NCBI RefSeq assembly: GCF_036884655.1
Contig: NC_088354.1
Location: 19,816,001-19,880,000, forward strand
Origin: Musa acuminata AAA Group
Lineage: Eukaryota > Streptophyta > Magnoliopsida > Zingiberales > Musaceae
Length of the DNA stretch: 64,000 bases
Direction: 5' to 3'
Part shown: positions 11,901 to 21,646 of the stretch, one piece after another
Position numbering within the stretch: position 1 is the stretch's first letter
Layout of the letters: each line of letters begins with the position of its first letter
The notes under the pieces: model-generated
Seen by the model: only the letters and a program-made list of their open reading frames with translations
The model's database searches: none
What the model was told of the DNA's origin: nothing
Made by a program: the position numbers and the translations under genes

Positions 11901-14900
11901 CGACACGGGCAGTACTACTAACTTCCTAAATAGTAAGCTTACTGTTCGGATATCATTACCTATCGAGAATCGCTGCAGGTTTGATGTTAAGGTCACCGAC
12001 AGACGGATTTTGAATTGTGATCATAGGCGCTTGCAGGAGAAACTATTGCTACAGGACCAAGAGATAATTGCAGATTTCTTCCTTCTCCCTCTTAACAATC
12101 ATGAGGCCATGCTCATAATTAAATGGTTGACGACATTAGGTGATATTTCCTGGAATTTTATGAAACTAATTATGAAATTTTACAGTAAGGAGAAACAGGT
12201 GACATTGCACGGGAAACGTGGGGGCGACATAACAACGATTTGCACACAACAAATGGAGAATGTTTTGCATAAAGCATGCAGCGGCTTTTTGGTACAACTT
12301 GAGCAGCAAACTAAGGGAGAGCCAATAGAATTTGAAGATCCAAATCTACTTCCTTTGCTTGCTGAATTTTCAAATATATTTGACGAACCGCGCAACCTAC
12401 CTCTTACCTGTCGGCATGATCATTGTATAATGATTCTTCCAGGCAAATCTTCAGCAAATGCTCAGCCATATCAGTATCCACATCTCCAGAAGGATGAAAT
12501 AGAAAGGATTATAAAAGAGATGCTCGAAACAGGAGTTATTCGGCCACGTTGCAACCTCTACTCTTCGCCGGTGCTACTTGTACGCAAGAAGGACGGAACA
12601 AGGCGAATATGTGTTGATTACCGAGCTCTCAATGGCATAATAGTAGATGAATTGCTAGATGAAAGGGAGCACAAATCTTTACAAAGCTGGACCTTTGATC
12701 CGGGTATCATCAAATACGAGCATGCGAAGAAGACATACGGAAAACCACCTTTTGAACACACAACAACCATGAATTTTTGCTTTCTGCAACAAAAGGTGGA
12801 ATATCTTGGGCATATCATATCAGAGGAAGGTGTGGCAGTAGACCCCTTCAAAATTGGAGCAATGCAAAACTGGCCGACCTCGAGAAACATAAAATTGCTA
12901 CATGGCTTTCTGGGTTTAACAGGCTACTACCGCAAGTTCGTGAAAAACTATGGAAAGATCAGTGCACCACTTACTTCCTTACTAGAAAAAGATGTCTTCC
13001 AATGGTTGGACAGAGCCTCCACTGCCTTCGACAAACTTAAGGCAGCCATGACGACGACGCCGGTGTTAACACTACCAGATTTCAACCGACCCTTCATTAT
13101 TGAGGCCGACACATCTGGAGTCAGAATTGGAGTCATTCTCATGCAAGATGGTCGACCACTCGCATACACTAGCAAGGCATTATCTCCCTCCTATCAAAAT
13201 AAGTCAACATATGATAAGGAGATGCTCGCCATTATGCGCGCAGCAACGAGGTGGAGATTGTACTTGATCAGGCGATACTTTCAAATCAAGACCGACCATA
13301 AAAGCCTAAAATATCTCTTGGAGCAGAAGATATCTTCCCCCAAGCAGCAAAAATGGGTAACAAAACTTCTTGGATTTGATTATGAAATAACTTACAAAAT
13401 GTGGAAAGAGAATGTTGTTGCAGATGCGCTTTCGCAGCTACCTGAGCAAGCTGAATTTTTGGTCGGTTTACTTCCAACCAGTGACTTCCTTGAGGATATT
13501 AAGATGGAATGGCAGGAAGATTCGGAGACTAGTAAAAAAAAAAAAAAAAATTTGGAGGAAGCACCAAGCTCCGTGGCTCATTACAATCGGGACTCAAAAG
13601 AATTATGCTATAAGGGACGCATTATGCTTGTGACAAATTCTACTTGCATCTTCAAGAGCATATTTTGGACAAAGTTATTCCATATGCAGGGTACTAAATT
13701 GAAAAGGAGTACGACATATCACCCACAAACCAACAGCCAGACATAAGTTTTAAATAGGTGCTTGGAGACAGCCCAAAGCCATCCACCAAATATGACTACC
13801 CAAAGAGAACTCCAGACCCAGCCAAGTGCCATTATTGATCGACGGATCGTGACTCGACGACGACGACCCACTAATGAAGTGCTACTACAGTGGGCGAACC
13901 TACCAATAGAAGATGCCACTTGGGAGAACTATGATGACATGAAGATCAAATTTCCAGAATTCATGAATCATCAGCCTCGAGGACAAGGCTGATTTGAAGA
14001 GGGCGGGTCTGTTAGGACTCTAGCTTGGAGAGTCCTAATTGAGAGGGATATTCATGTAAAACTGTTAGGACTCTAGCTAAGAGAGTCCTAATTGAGAGGG
14101 ACATTCTATTAGGACCCTAGCTAGGAGAGTCCTAATTGAGAGGGCATTCATGTAGGAGGTTTTTTCTTAGAGAAGAATTAGGAGTTGTAAGGGAATAGGA
14201 GTCTTGAGTAGGAGTCCTATTAGGAGTTGGTTAGAAGTAAGAGTCTTAAGTAAGAGTCCTATTAGGAGTTAGGGTTTAGAAGCCCTATAAATAGTCATGT
14301 ATTCCTTCTCTTTTCATAAGCAATAGATGAATCTTTTCTGCAGCCTTTGAGCAGCAACTTGGAGGGAGGAACCCCTATAGAGTTCCAAGGAGGCCGATCC
14401 CCTAAAGAGATCAACCCCAAGTTTAGAATCTGCAAGGGTTCTAACACAATGCTAGCTGGCAAAGGAGAAGAAGAAGCCTTTTTAAACAACCATATGCTAG
14501 GTCCAATCTTACTCATGTAGGACGTGCAATGTTTTGAGACAAGATATACCATTTATGTTGTTTCATTAAAGAAAACAATAGGGTTTCTTGATTATTTATA
14601 ATAGGAGTTAACCATACGTGCATGTTGCATGATAGGTAGGTCGAAAAGCATGAAAGGACTCAAAATTCCATTATGTGTTCGTTATAACAATCATGGTTTA
14701 CTATTTCAATATCAGAATCATAACAGTCGCACACTGGATTGGTACGGTTTTAATACATACTAAACATATTCATATATGATAGGTTGGCATATTGATTGCC
14801 ATGTGTTCAGTCGATCCGGATTGTTCAGACTAAAAATGTCTTGATTTAAGGTTCTTCAAATAAATTCTACCTAATAGAGCAAATGTTCAATAAATATAGG

Positions 14901-17876
14901 AACCTTTTGACTAGACAATAATAAATAATGAACCAAATCATGTTTCAGATACAGATTACAAACCATATTTAAAAACTGCATAGAAGAGTCATAAACATGA
15001 TATATTCAGTATTGTCAAAGGCGCTAGACCTAAAAAGTATTAAGATTCCAAAATGTCTGAGACGGCTAGACACTCGCCTAAATGCCACCCAAGCGAAGCA
15101 AGGTTTTCACCAATGTAAAATAATTATTATAAATATAATCAATGATGTTTATTATATGAGTTTTATATTATTTCATGTTCAACATATCACCACTGAAACA
15201 TCAAATTGCATAAGTTTAACTACTAAATCGATGGTACTAAGTATGGCTGCCATGGTTGAAGATCCTAAAACTATAGTGGCAATCCGAAAGAGTGAAGTTA
15301 TACTATAGGAATGCAAGAGGGATGCACTAGGGCCTCACCTTGCCTCACCCAAGTGCTTAAGCAAGGAGCTGAGTGGCCACATCCATGGATATATTAAATC
15401 TAAAATTTAATTTCACTCCTTAAATTATGCCTATTGTCACCAAAATGATCACTTTAAATCCACGAAAGGTGGTTCAAGATCATTGATGTGACTCAAATGT
15501 AGATGAAGATTGTGCTATTGATGGTGTCATCCATGAAATTGCTCTCACAACATCTGATACCAATAAACAATTTACCACTAATGTAATATTGTGGTGGTAA
15601 TCATGGTCTCATCATCATTATAATCAGCATGCAAATCAGATCAGAGTTCTTATTAGATCTGGATTTTTTCAGTAATATTTAGTTATTATGAGGATCACCG
15701 AAGCTATTATATTTTTCTCCAAAATCTTGGTTGATCAATCTTCCATTTAGTTGTTGCATAACTATATTAAGTATTAAATGTGAATCCTCATAAGACTACT
15801 TGATGCAATATACAGAAACAAGATAGAAGTCAACCAAAACTTTGGGAGATAACTTGTCTTGTTTTTATTAAAAGACATAGGACAACAAGTGTCAAACTGA
15901 AAAAGCCTCATGCCAAACCTAATTACAACAACAATGTAAAGTCCCAACTATTTGAGGTTGGGTACACACCAAACGTAATTTTATAATTATATTCCTAACA
16001 TGTTCTAATCAGAATACAATACAAACAGGCTCAAAACTCTAAAGAAACCAACTAGACTCATTAAGTAATCTCACAATCCACAATCAAATAAGGTAAAGAA
16101 TAATTTAACAAGAAAACTCTTCCCAATATATTACTAAATATTCATTTGAAAATATCAGAAAAATAAAAAAGACAAATATACCCAATTAACTTTAGTTTAA
16201 TTAAACCTATGGCTGAAGGTTATACAATAGAAAAGGACTCAATTGACAACTTAAACATATCAGATACCTACAAGTCTGCTCAGTCCATGTTCTTGGATTA
16301 CTTAATGAAACAAGCCTACAAAACTCTTAAGATACCCATTGTATTCTTTCCAGAATTGTAAACAATGGTGTGCATATGTTACCAAAATTCAAAGAGCAAA
16401 ACCAAGTACAACAAAAGTGAAATTATACTAACATAATAATCAAAAGGTAGCCTAAATTGTTCACCAAATTAACACCTCAAACAAGGAGATATTCTTTTAT
16501 GATATGACATGAGAAGGACGAAATAGGACTCTGAAGATAAAAGATAGTCATTGTAGTGAAATTAAACAATATTATCAATCCTATTCGCAATGCATTGTGA
16601 TACTTCACATTAACGAAAGAACTTAATCCTGCAGTTAACTAACTAATGAACCTTGTGAATCTACAATATGTTTCAAAATAATGACAAGCATAGAAACAAC
16701 AAGGTCCCATTGACTGGTTTCTAAAAGGAAGCAACTATGAAGGTAATTAAAAAAAACTTAGTTTAAAAACACATCAAGAATAATATATAGAAGTTTGCAT
16801 AATGGGGACCTAAGTAGACCATAGGAAATTAGCATAAATGCTATGGGAGGGTAAGTGTACCTCTTTGGTACATGGAGCTATCCTACCTACTTTATTCTTC
16901 TCTTCTTCTCTCTAGTTATCTTTTCTTCTTCTTCATCTTCCATTGCTCTGCTTCTCCTCCCTATCATGTTACCACTTCCTCCCATCCACTATCAGTAATC
17001 CTCTCTCTCTTACTCTCTCTAGTGGTTTGGTCAATACTAACCAGTATTAGCATATACTAATACTTGGAATAATGTGACTAGTAACATACTGATCCAATCA
17101 TCAATAACAGATTGAAATTTCATTCCATGTTAAAATAATTACTCTAAAAACATAATATGTCAAGAATCAAAAGAAGATAACAAAAACTTGTGATAAATAA
17201 AGTGGCATTGATGATGTTGTCTCTCATAGACCATCATAACACCTAAACCATGTGAGAAGCCCCATGATGTTCTAAAAAACAATAGGAGATGGGATATAAT
17301 AAAAGATTGAGATATAAGAGACCTTTGTCATTTGAAACTTTCATATAACACATTTATATATTATTATGCCAGAAAATCCAGCTTGATCAGAATTCAGAAA
17401 ATTAATTACGTAGTTAAATTATTAAATGATTTAAAGTCTATCTGATTTATACAAAAGAATTTGTAGAATGATAAACTGAACAATTAAAAATGCTCAACAG
17501 AAAACTTAAATGGCACAACATACTTCACAAGACCAAAGAAGAGAAGTCATGCTTTGAAAAGGATGGATGTGAAAAGCATAGTATATATAGTAATTTGTCC
17601 GAGTGAAACATTATAGCCATAATCTACAATGTAATTATCATTTCTATCATTTCGATGCCAGTGTTGACAGAAACATTATAGCCATAATCTACAATGTAAT
17701 TATAGACTAAAATGACAAGTTGATCAGCTAAAACTATCCCATCCATCAGATCTCAACTCTTTATTCTTATTAACTCAATTGGTAAAACGATAGTTACGAA
17801 AAGATAAAGAAGCACATGGTTTAAGTACCAAATTTAGGAACTTAAAATTTTACATGAGTTCTTCACGTCAAGGTAT

Positions 17877-17968
<92 letters not shown>

Positions 17969-18411
17969 TGCAAATCAAGTACTTCCACACTAGCACACAA
18001 AAGAAAAAGAAAAATAAATAAATATTATGTCATATATCTGCTTTCAAAACCAACAAAGTAAATCCGTATGTCCCATCTGAAAAAGGAAGTAATCTAACAA
18101 CGAACAAATTTAACAATAGTAATTACTACAAGCGGGAAGGAATAACTTTAATTCACTCGTTTACCAAGGGCATCAAGTTCTGTTGCAAATCCCTAGGATC
18201 CATTCAAAATATTATAAAACCAAAAGTAGATGAACTCGAACCGACATATACAAGCAAGCATGCCAGAATTCCGATATCCAACATAAAACCCACACAAACA
18301 AGGAGAAAAAAAAGATCCCAACTTTGTTTCGCTTGGTGGAGGGTGCGGGAGGAAGGGAGAGGGGGAAGAGTACCTGCGAAGCCAATTGAGGAAGGAATCC
18401 CAAAGGCCCAT
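759..18411 (-). CDS. ARL8: ARL8-type ADP-ribosylation-factor-like small GTPase, six exons
   Basis: Exons on the minus strand: 18411-18374, 7913-7832, 7691-7659, 7575-7454, 1130-969 and 876-759. All five introns read GT-AG. The exons sum to 555 nt, giving 184 residues plus TAA, the usual length of plant ARL8. Visible parts are the amphipathic N-terminus [13 protein letters not shown]-loop GLQNAGKTS (26-34), switch I through TVGFN (51-55), switch II WDLGGQ (69-74), NKID (129-132) and SCK (162-164). It ends in AK, with no prenylation motif. Family knowledge: ARL8 proteins are GTP-switch proteins on late endosome, lysosome or vacuole membranes, and plant ARL8 is a host factor for tobamovirus replication. 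Odd features: introns 1 (10,460 bp) and 4 (6,323 bp) are packed with transposons, and residue 75 is R where I recall P in Arabidopsis (GGQPRF). Exon joins are inferred from splice signals and family similarity. No frameshift or stop was seen, so the gene is probably functional. Confidence 0.93.
1240..1962. other. ARL8 intron 4, no recognisable feature
   Basis: Only short, unrelated open frames are present. I see no motif, repeat or domain that I can name. Confidence 0.3.
1963..2223 (+). pseudogene. DUF4283-like remnant (plant retroelement-associated domain)
   Basis: The 86-residue open frame contains [20 protein letters not shown] followed by a block with aromatic residues. The pattern resembles the LVGkFlgrrPsl...Ir core of DUF4283, a domain found in plant LINE-associated and Zn-knuckle proteins. 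Only the core is present and no RT is adjacent. It is a decayed fragment inside ARL8 intron 4, and the identification is by pattern recognition only. Confidence 0.35.
2224..3012. other. ARL8 intron 4, unclassified
   Basis: Sequence without a recognised gene. The minus-strand open frame at 2435-2713 has no family resemblance I can name and is probably repeat debris. Confidence 0.25.
3013..3260. repeat. GTAC-rich repeat (GTACCG/CGGTAC units)
   Basis: GTAC tetramers recur every 8-25 bp in units such as GGTACATACC, CCGTACCGA and GAGCGGTACG. The region is locally self-complementary. A related short block lies at 8596-8665, also in an ARL8 intron. It could be a MITE-like or satellite-derived repeat, but no terminal inverted repeat or target duplication was identified. 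Confidence 0.5.
3780..4640 (+). repeat. Unclassified LTR-like fragment
   Basis: A TATA-like box (TATACTATAAAAGAGGG, about 4128-4144) follows a stretch with internal repeats, and a CT/AG-rich leader-like region comes next. This layout resembles an LTR promoter region. No paired LTR was found, so the limits are guesses. Confidence 0.3.
4641..5499. other. ARL8 intron 4, unclassified, probable gypsy debris
   Basis: No intact ORF. It lies just upstream of the recognisable gypsy RT remnant and may be its decayed gag or protease region. No motif confirms this. Confidence 0.25.
5500..5915 (+). pseudogene. Ty3/gypsy reverse transcriptase remnant
   Basis: Scattered across frames are blocks like the gypsy RT pattern: [33 protein letters not shown], and the active-site box YLDDILI at 5745-5765. 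A ...VYLGH block follows at about 5905-5922. Several stops and frameshifts separate them. The gene is dead, in plus orientation, and sits in ARL8 intron 4 antisense to the gene. Confidence 0.75.
5966..6180. repeat. Fragment resembling the LARD-family LTR end
   Basis: The block with TTAGCTGG, TTGCCTAAG, GTGC and GCACCCTTGCG matches the start of the 443-bp LTR at 48558 as read on the plus strand. It lies between the RT and integrase remnants of the gypsy debris, so it is probably a separate small insertion or rearranged piece. Confidence 0.4.
6260..6870 (+). pseudogene. Gypsy integrase C-terminal remnant with polypurine tract
   Basis: [22 protein letters not shown] block followed by KYKVRYDRH is the region after the integrase core in Ty3/gypsy elements (the ...H..V...L......YK...D.... 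pattern). Stops interrupt it. A purine tract, TTGGGGGAGA (about 6854-6863), may be the PPT. It is likely the 3' part of the element whose RT remnant is at 5500-5915. Confidence 0.5.
6871..7453. other. ARL8 intron 4, 5'-proximal part
   Basis: Sequence following the gypsy remnant up to the donor site of exon 4. Part may be a decayed LTR. No ORF or motif was recognised. Confidence 0.25.
7914..8595. other. ARL8 intron 1, 3'-proximal part
   Basis: AT-rich intronic sequence with no recognised repeat. It ends at the acceptor CAG just upstream of exon 2 (7914-7916 on the plus strand). Confidence 0.4.
8596..8665. repeat. Short GTAC-rich repeat block
   Basis: Contains CGTACCAGGTGGTACGTACC and GACCGGTACACGG, related to the longer GTAC-rich block at 3013-3260. 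It directly precedes the (TA)n array. Confidence 0.45.
8676..8987. repeat. Composite (TA)n and GCGACGTCGC palindromic repeat
   Basis: Three dinucleotide tracts (about 8677-8707, 8793-8827, 8903-8986) alternate with two related spacers of about 80 bp. The spacers carry GGCGACGTTGCTGA, GCGACGTCGC and GGGGAGAAGAGAG. They share blocks partly in inverted order (GCTGAGGCGATG versus CATCGCCTC), so each spacer can fold on itself. It lies in intron 1, about 100 bp from the chromovirus insertion. Confidence 0.75.
9093..9529 (+). repeat. Chromovirus 5' LTR
   Basis: 437 bp. The first part holds three imperfect copies of TAGGACTCTAGCTNGGAGAG followed by TCCTAATTGAGAGGG. Further on are repeated GGAGTCCTATTAGGAG words. 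CCCTATAAATAG (about 9367-9378) is the likely TATA box, so transcription should start near 9400 and run rightwards. Confidence 0.93.
9532..9543 (+). other. Primer binding site, initiator tRNA-Met
   Basis: TGGTATCAGAGC starts two bases after the 5' LTR. It is the standard complement of the plant initiator tRNA-Met 3' end used by many plant LTR elements. Confidence 0.9.
9831..10196 (+). repeat. 183-bp tandem duplication in the chromovirus leader
   Basis: Two head-to-tail copies with an offset of 183 bp lie in the untranslated leader between PBS and gag. Both contain GCCGCATAGCACCATCTG and the block ending CTGCTGCACTTGAA. They differ at several positions, so the duplication is older than the present insertion and was carried by the parental element. 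Confidence 0.85.
10843..13992 (+). pseudogene. Chromovirus gag-pol with deletions in RT and integrase
   Basis: The frame opens at ATG 10843 ([10 protein letters not shown]...) and runs to a TAA at 13744-13746, then continues in the same frame to 13992. In order: gag with coiled-coil start; zinc knuckle CWHC...HRC (about 11656-11697); aspartic protease motif IDTGST (about 11899); RT N-terminus with [11 protein letters not shown] (about 12601); RNase H; the integrase STTYHPQT block (about 13710); and a chromodomain-like tail ([15 protein letters not shown]). RT is frameshifted from about 12640 to 12780 and then lacks the segment with the catalytic Y-D-D box. Integrase lacks the HHCC finger and most of the catalytic core. 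A further part is missing after 13770. Full-length chromovirus polyproteins are around 1,500 residues; this frame has 967 before the stop. It can perhaps supply gag and protease, but not RT or integrase. Confidence 0.9.
14010..14446 (+). repeat. Chromovirus 3' LTR
   Basis: 437 bp, base-for-base the same as the 5' LTR in my reading, at a constant offset of 4,917. It is preceded by the polypurine tract and followed by the second CAATG target copy. Confidence 0.93.
15925..15968. repeat. Dispersed plant repeat signature (SINE-tail-like)
   Basis: ACAACAACAATGTAAAGTCC followed by CAACTATTTGAGGTTGGGTA matches the pattern CAACAACAA...GTCCCAACTATTTGGGGTCGGCTAC. I know this as a dispersed plant sequence similar to the 3' region of Au-type SINEs. 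The rest of the SINE is not recognisable. Confidence 0.35.
17879..17965. repeat. (AT)n microsatellite
   Basis: Uninterrupted AT dinucleotides over 87 bp in ARL8 intron 1, about 0.4 kb from exon 1. Confidence 0.97.
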
Positions 18412-18650
18412 CTCGAAGGAATTGGAGAAGCCGTCCTCACGGAAAACCCTAGAGATATTGTCTCCCCGAATAAAAAAGAATAGCGAACCGAAGGCCCGTA
18501 AGAGTTACTGGGGAAGATGACGGAGCCGTAACAGGGATTTCTTGGCCACGTACAGAGATCGATTTCATCCATAGCTCCTAATTGTGGTTCCACAAAAGCA
18601 AACGATGGATTAGAATTATAGCTCTGCTGTTGTCGTTTGTGTTTCACGGG
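18412..18650 (-). promoter_or_regulatory. ARL8 5' leader and proximal upstream region
   Basis: This stretch lies directly upstream of the ARL8 ATG. A telo-box-like AAACCCTAG sits at 18444-18452 (plus-strand reading), an element common in leaders of plant housekeeping genes. Upstream ATGs at about 18647 and 18573 open a 147-codon frame that overlaps the real start out of frame. If the transcript began above them, initiation at the ARL8 ATG would be hindered, so I infer that transcription starts below about 18570. No convincing TATA box was found. Confidence 0.35.
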
Positions 18651-19020
18651 TTTTTTTAATGTTATGTTTTGCTTTTGTGGTCTCGAAAGTAAATGATTTA
18701 TTAAAATAAGATAATTCTAAAAAAATAGTAATAAGCTTTTACTCCCCTTATTTAGTTTTTATCAAGAAATTTTTCTTAGGTTTAGGTTAAAATATTTTTA
18801 ATAAAATCATAAAATATGAAAGACTCCACTAATGTCTAAAAGGCTTATATTCTTTCTCATTATCATTCGTCATCCCTCGTCAACGACAATAACCCTCTCC
18901 ATGACGTAATTGATGGTCTTCCAAGCCATTGGGCCTATCGCTGGAGTTGGAGTGCATCATAATCGCCTCATTACTATGTGTGTCCCCATTGCTATCAAGG
19001 CATATAGGACCAATGGACAA
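18651..19020. other. Intergenic, ARL8 upstream
   Basis: AT-rich sequence between the ARL8 leader and the first gag-only LTR element. No ORF or motif was seen. It probably contains the ARL8 promoter. Confidence 0.35.
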
Positions 19021-19061
19021 TTTATTAGGATCGAGTCGATACTAAGAGAGAGGATGAATTA
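19021..19061 (-). repeat. Terminal fragment of a minus-orientation LTR
   Basis: TTAGGATCGAGTCGATACTA followed by AGAGAGAGGATGAATTA resembles the minus-orientation LTR end elsewhere (for example at 57348: TTAGGATCAATAGCACTAAG). It is interrupted after GAATTA by the next plus-orientation LTR. Confidence 0.5.
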
Positions 19062-20040
19062 TGTTGAATCTCGGATTTTGATGATGAAACCAATTGATAG
19101 TGTTTATGATTTGATCCGCGTTTTGAGTAACTTAGGAAGCTTCGATCATGGAGAGACAATTAAAGTAAGAAGAATCATGTTGGGCCGGAGTGAAAATATG
19201 TCAGAAGATTGGACGTCAAGCTGGAGGAGCGATCGACGTATCGACAGAAGGCCTTAGGCCATGGGATCGGGCATCGATCCATGAAGAGTGAAAATTAGGC
19301 CAAGGAAATTAGAGTTGCGGAGGTCAATTGGCCGATTGGGCAATAGGCCGTAAGAGAGGACGATGCGTCGAAGAATTGGACGAGGCGTCAATGAACCAAT
19401 GACATATTGGACAATATTTGATTAGCTTAGTAATAATTGTCTAAATCGAAGTAGGCTTTAAGCGTGCATGATTAACTACGATAGCGATCAAGGTATAAAG
19501 CAAAATGAATTCCTAAAGTCAAGAATGAGATTTCGTTGGGAGTTCGAGAGTTCATCAGAAGTCCGGACATTCATCAAAAATTCTGCCAGAATTGATCGAG
19601 AAGTCCAGGAGCTTGCTAAAGAAGCTCGTCGGAACTCACCACGAAGATCATCGTGAAGTCCAAGAGCTTGCCGAAAGTCCGTTGGAACATTGCCGAGAGA
19701 TCGTCAGAAGTTCGTCGGAAGATCTTCGGAAGCTCACTGGAAGAAACCTAGACTAATCAGATTTATTTGCTTTGTATATGTCTTAAAATTCGTAGTTAGC
19801 ATATAATTATAATGTAATTAGACAAACTCAATTAAGGGCCAATTGGGCCTATGTTTGGGTTGTGTTGGGCCAAGTGGAAGGCCCAAATAGTGACCCAACA
19901 GGTGGAACCATCGTGGCATAGTCTCCGAGACTGTGTCAGGTGGTGGTACCGCCTAGACACAGTATCCGAGAGACTGTTAGACGGTGGTACCGCCCAGTGG
20001 TAGGGTGTCAAGCGATGGTACCGTCGGTCTGGATGGTGGG
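19062..20040 (+). repeat. 5' LTR of copy 1, truncated
   Basis: It begins TGTTGAATCTCGGATTTTGA, the start shared by every LTR of the family. It holds the GGAAG/TTCGTCGG array (about 19545-19745) and GGTGGTACCGCC palindromes (about 19895-20035). It breaks off before the TATA region. Confidence 0.8.
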
Positions 20041-20178
20041 ACGAAAAGAGCACTCAAAGTGACGTGGGACGAAACAAGTGCATCCGAAGAAGAGGAGCAA
20101 ATCGATGAAGACGAAACGACAAACTTTGCTTTGGTGACTCTCGACTATGAGGTAAAAACTCAAACGAAACCCCCTTAG
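20041..20178 (+). pseudogene. Gag C-terminal tail fused to LTR
   Basis: The residues TWDETSASEEEEQIDEDE followed by TTNFALVTLDYEV correspond to the acidic C-terminus of the family gag (compare NTNWDESSSSKDEEKINKGE in the copy near 60900). The open frame starts inside LTR sequence at 19984, so LTR and gag tail are joined in frame by a deletion. Confidence 0.75.
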
Positions 20179-20230
20179 TTTATTTTAAAATTACTTGATG
20201 TATTTCATATGTTATTTTAAAATTAGTTAG

Positions 20231-20232
<2 letters not shown>

Positions 20233-20273
<41 letters not shown>
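20233..20273. repeat. (AT)n microsatellite
   Basis: AT dinucleotide tract just after the gag tail. A comparable tract sits at the corresponding place in another copy (47837-47865), so the microsatellite belongs to the family. Confidence 0.95.
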
Positions 20274-20276
<3 letters not shown>

Positions 20277-21646
20277 AATAAAAGGGGATCATGCTTTTCT
20301 TTTTCTAGCTAATTTTGAAAATGATAATGACAATTACATGTTTTATGAAAATACAACAAAATGTTAGATTTAAATCTAATGATTAATCGTATGTATGTTT
20401 TTAAGACAAAAATAATGTGTATCTAAATTGATGATTTCCGAATTTGATTGAAAATACTTTATGAAATCATGTTTGATGATATCATGCTTAATGAGTTTAT
20501 AGTTTGAAATTGTGTGTGTTATACCTTGAAAACTTGAAACCATGTTTTGATGTTATGCCCAAAGTAGTGATGCATAATGATAATGCTTAATAAGTTTATA
20601 TTTTGAAATTATGCATGATGATTTTTGTGATTCATGGCTTATTGATCTTTGTCGCAATGAAAGTTGTTTTTTCGGTTTTAAACAAGATGGATAGTTTTCA
20701 TATGAAAAACTTGAGCATATTTATATGAAATCAATCACATAAAATGAAACACATAAAAAGAAAAATATATTATCATTGAAATTAAAATGATGAATCAAAT
20801 CTCTTGTTTGAAGAAGCCTTATGTTTAATGTGTTATACTTTTTTTTTTTGGTCTTGATGGTTTTTATGATGAAATTTATTTTTCGATCCTAAACGTTGAT
20901 GCATGTTTTTATTTGGCATAAAAAGACAAAGGCATGCTTGTATGAAACCAACAACTTAAAATGAAACATCTCTATCTTATTGATTTTTCGATAAAAGATT
21001 TATGAATCATGTATATTATACTTTTGTGAATCTCTTAGATTATGAAAATGATTTGAATTTAATGGGTTTTATTGAAATCATGATCTTGATTCCTTAAGAT
21101 TTATAACTTGAAATCGTTTATGAATCAAAATCTCTTATTATGTGTTCTTGTATCTTCTTATTGAGATTTATCCGATCGTAGTTTCTCTTTTGATTTCTCA
21201 GAATTTATAACATAAGATTACCTTTGAAGATTATTGACTATTTAATATCCTAAGATTTTTTTTTGTTATTTACTAAAAATGAGATTTGTCGAGATGAATC
21301 ATTTATGAATTGATCTTTTATCTTTCATGTCATGATTTTCATATGATTACCTTTGTATTTATGTGATGCTTAGATCATTGATGGAAGAAAGAAATAAATT
21401 GCACCATTAAAAAATCTTCTTTCTTGTTTATAATAAAAAAGGGAAGAAAGAAAATCCCTAGCATCTCAAGAGATTGATAAATCAACTTATGTCATTTTGA
21501 ATCTCATGAAAATGATTTTAATGATTTGATGATTTGAATTTGAATGAGTTTTATTTAAATCATGATCTTGATTTCTTGGAATTACTTGAGATTTTTTTTC
21601 TTAATCAAGATCTCTTCTTTGTACTTCTACGATTTTTTCTTGGTAT

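Larger units (their letters stand above)
9093..14446 (+). mobile_element. Ty3/gypsy chromovirus, internally deleted, LTRs identical
   Basis: A boundary-complete 5,354-bp element: two 437-bp LTRs (9093-9529, 14010-14446) that I read as identical, starting TGTTAGGA and ending TAACA. It has a 12-base initiator-tRNA-Met PBS (9532-9543), a purine tract GAAGAGGGCGGGTC (13996-14009) and a 5-bp target duplication CAATG (9088-9092 and 14447-14451). The integrase tail has a chromodomain-like end, placing it among chromoviruses. The RT active site, integrase zinc-binding domain and the core's first two acidic residues are missing. The element therefore cannot self-mobilise, although its LTRs indicate a very recent insertion. 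It lies antisense in ARL8 intron 1. Confidence 0.95.
14452..18373. other. ARL8 intron 1, 5'-proximal part
   Basis: Low-complexity intronic sequence. Around 15030-15110 and 15330-15360 are GCGCTAGACC / TCACCTTGCCTCACCC words typical of decayed dispersed plant repeats. A pyrimidine-rich tract lies at about 16890-17040, and a 45-bp piece (AAACATTATAGCCATAATCT...) is repeated at about 17606 and 17670. No gene was recognised. Confidence 0.4.

Noticed and set aside
18204..18647. 147-codon minus-strand ORF as a separate gene
   Set aside because: It overlaps ARL8 exon 1 and its donor site in another frame and has no recognisable domain; treated as leader sequence.
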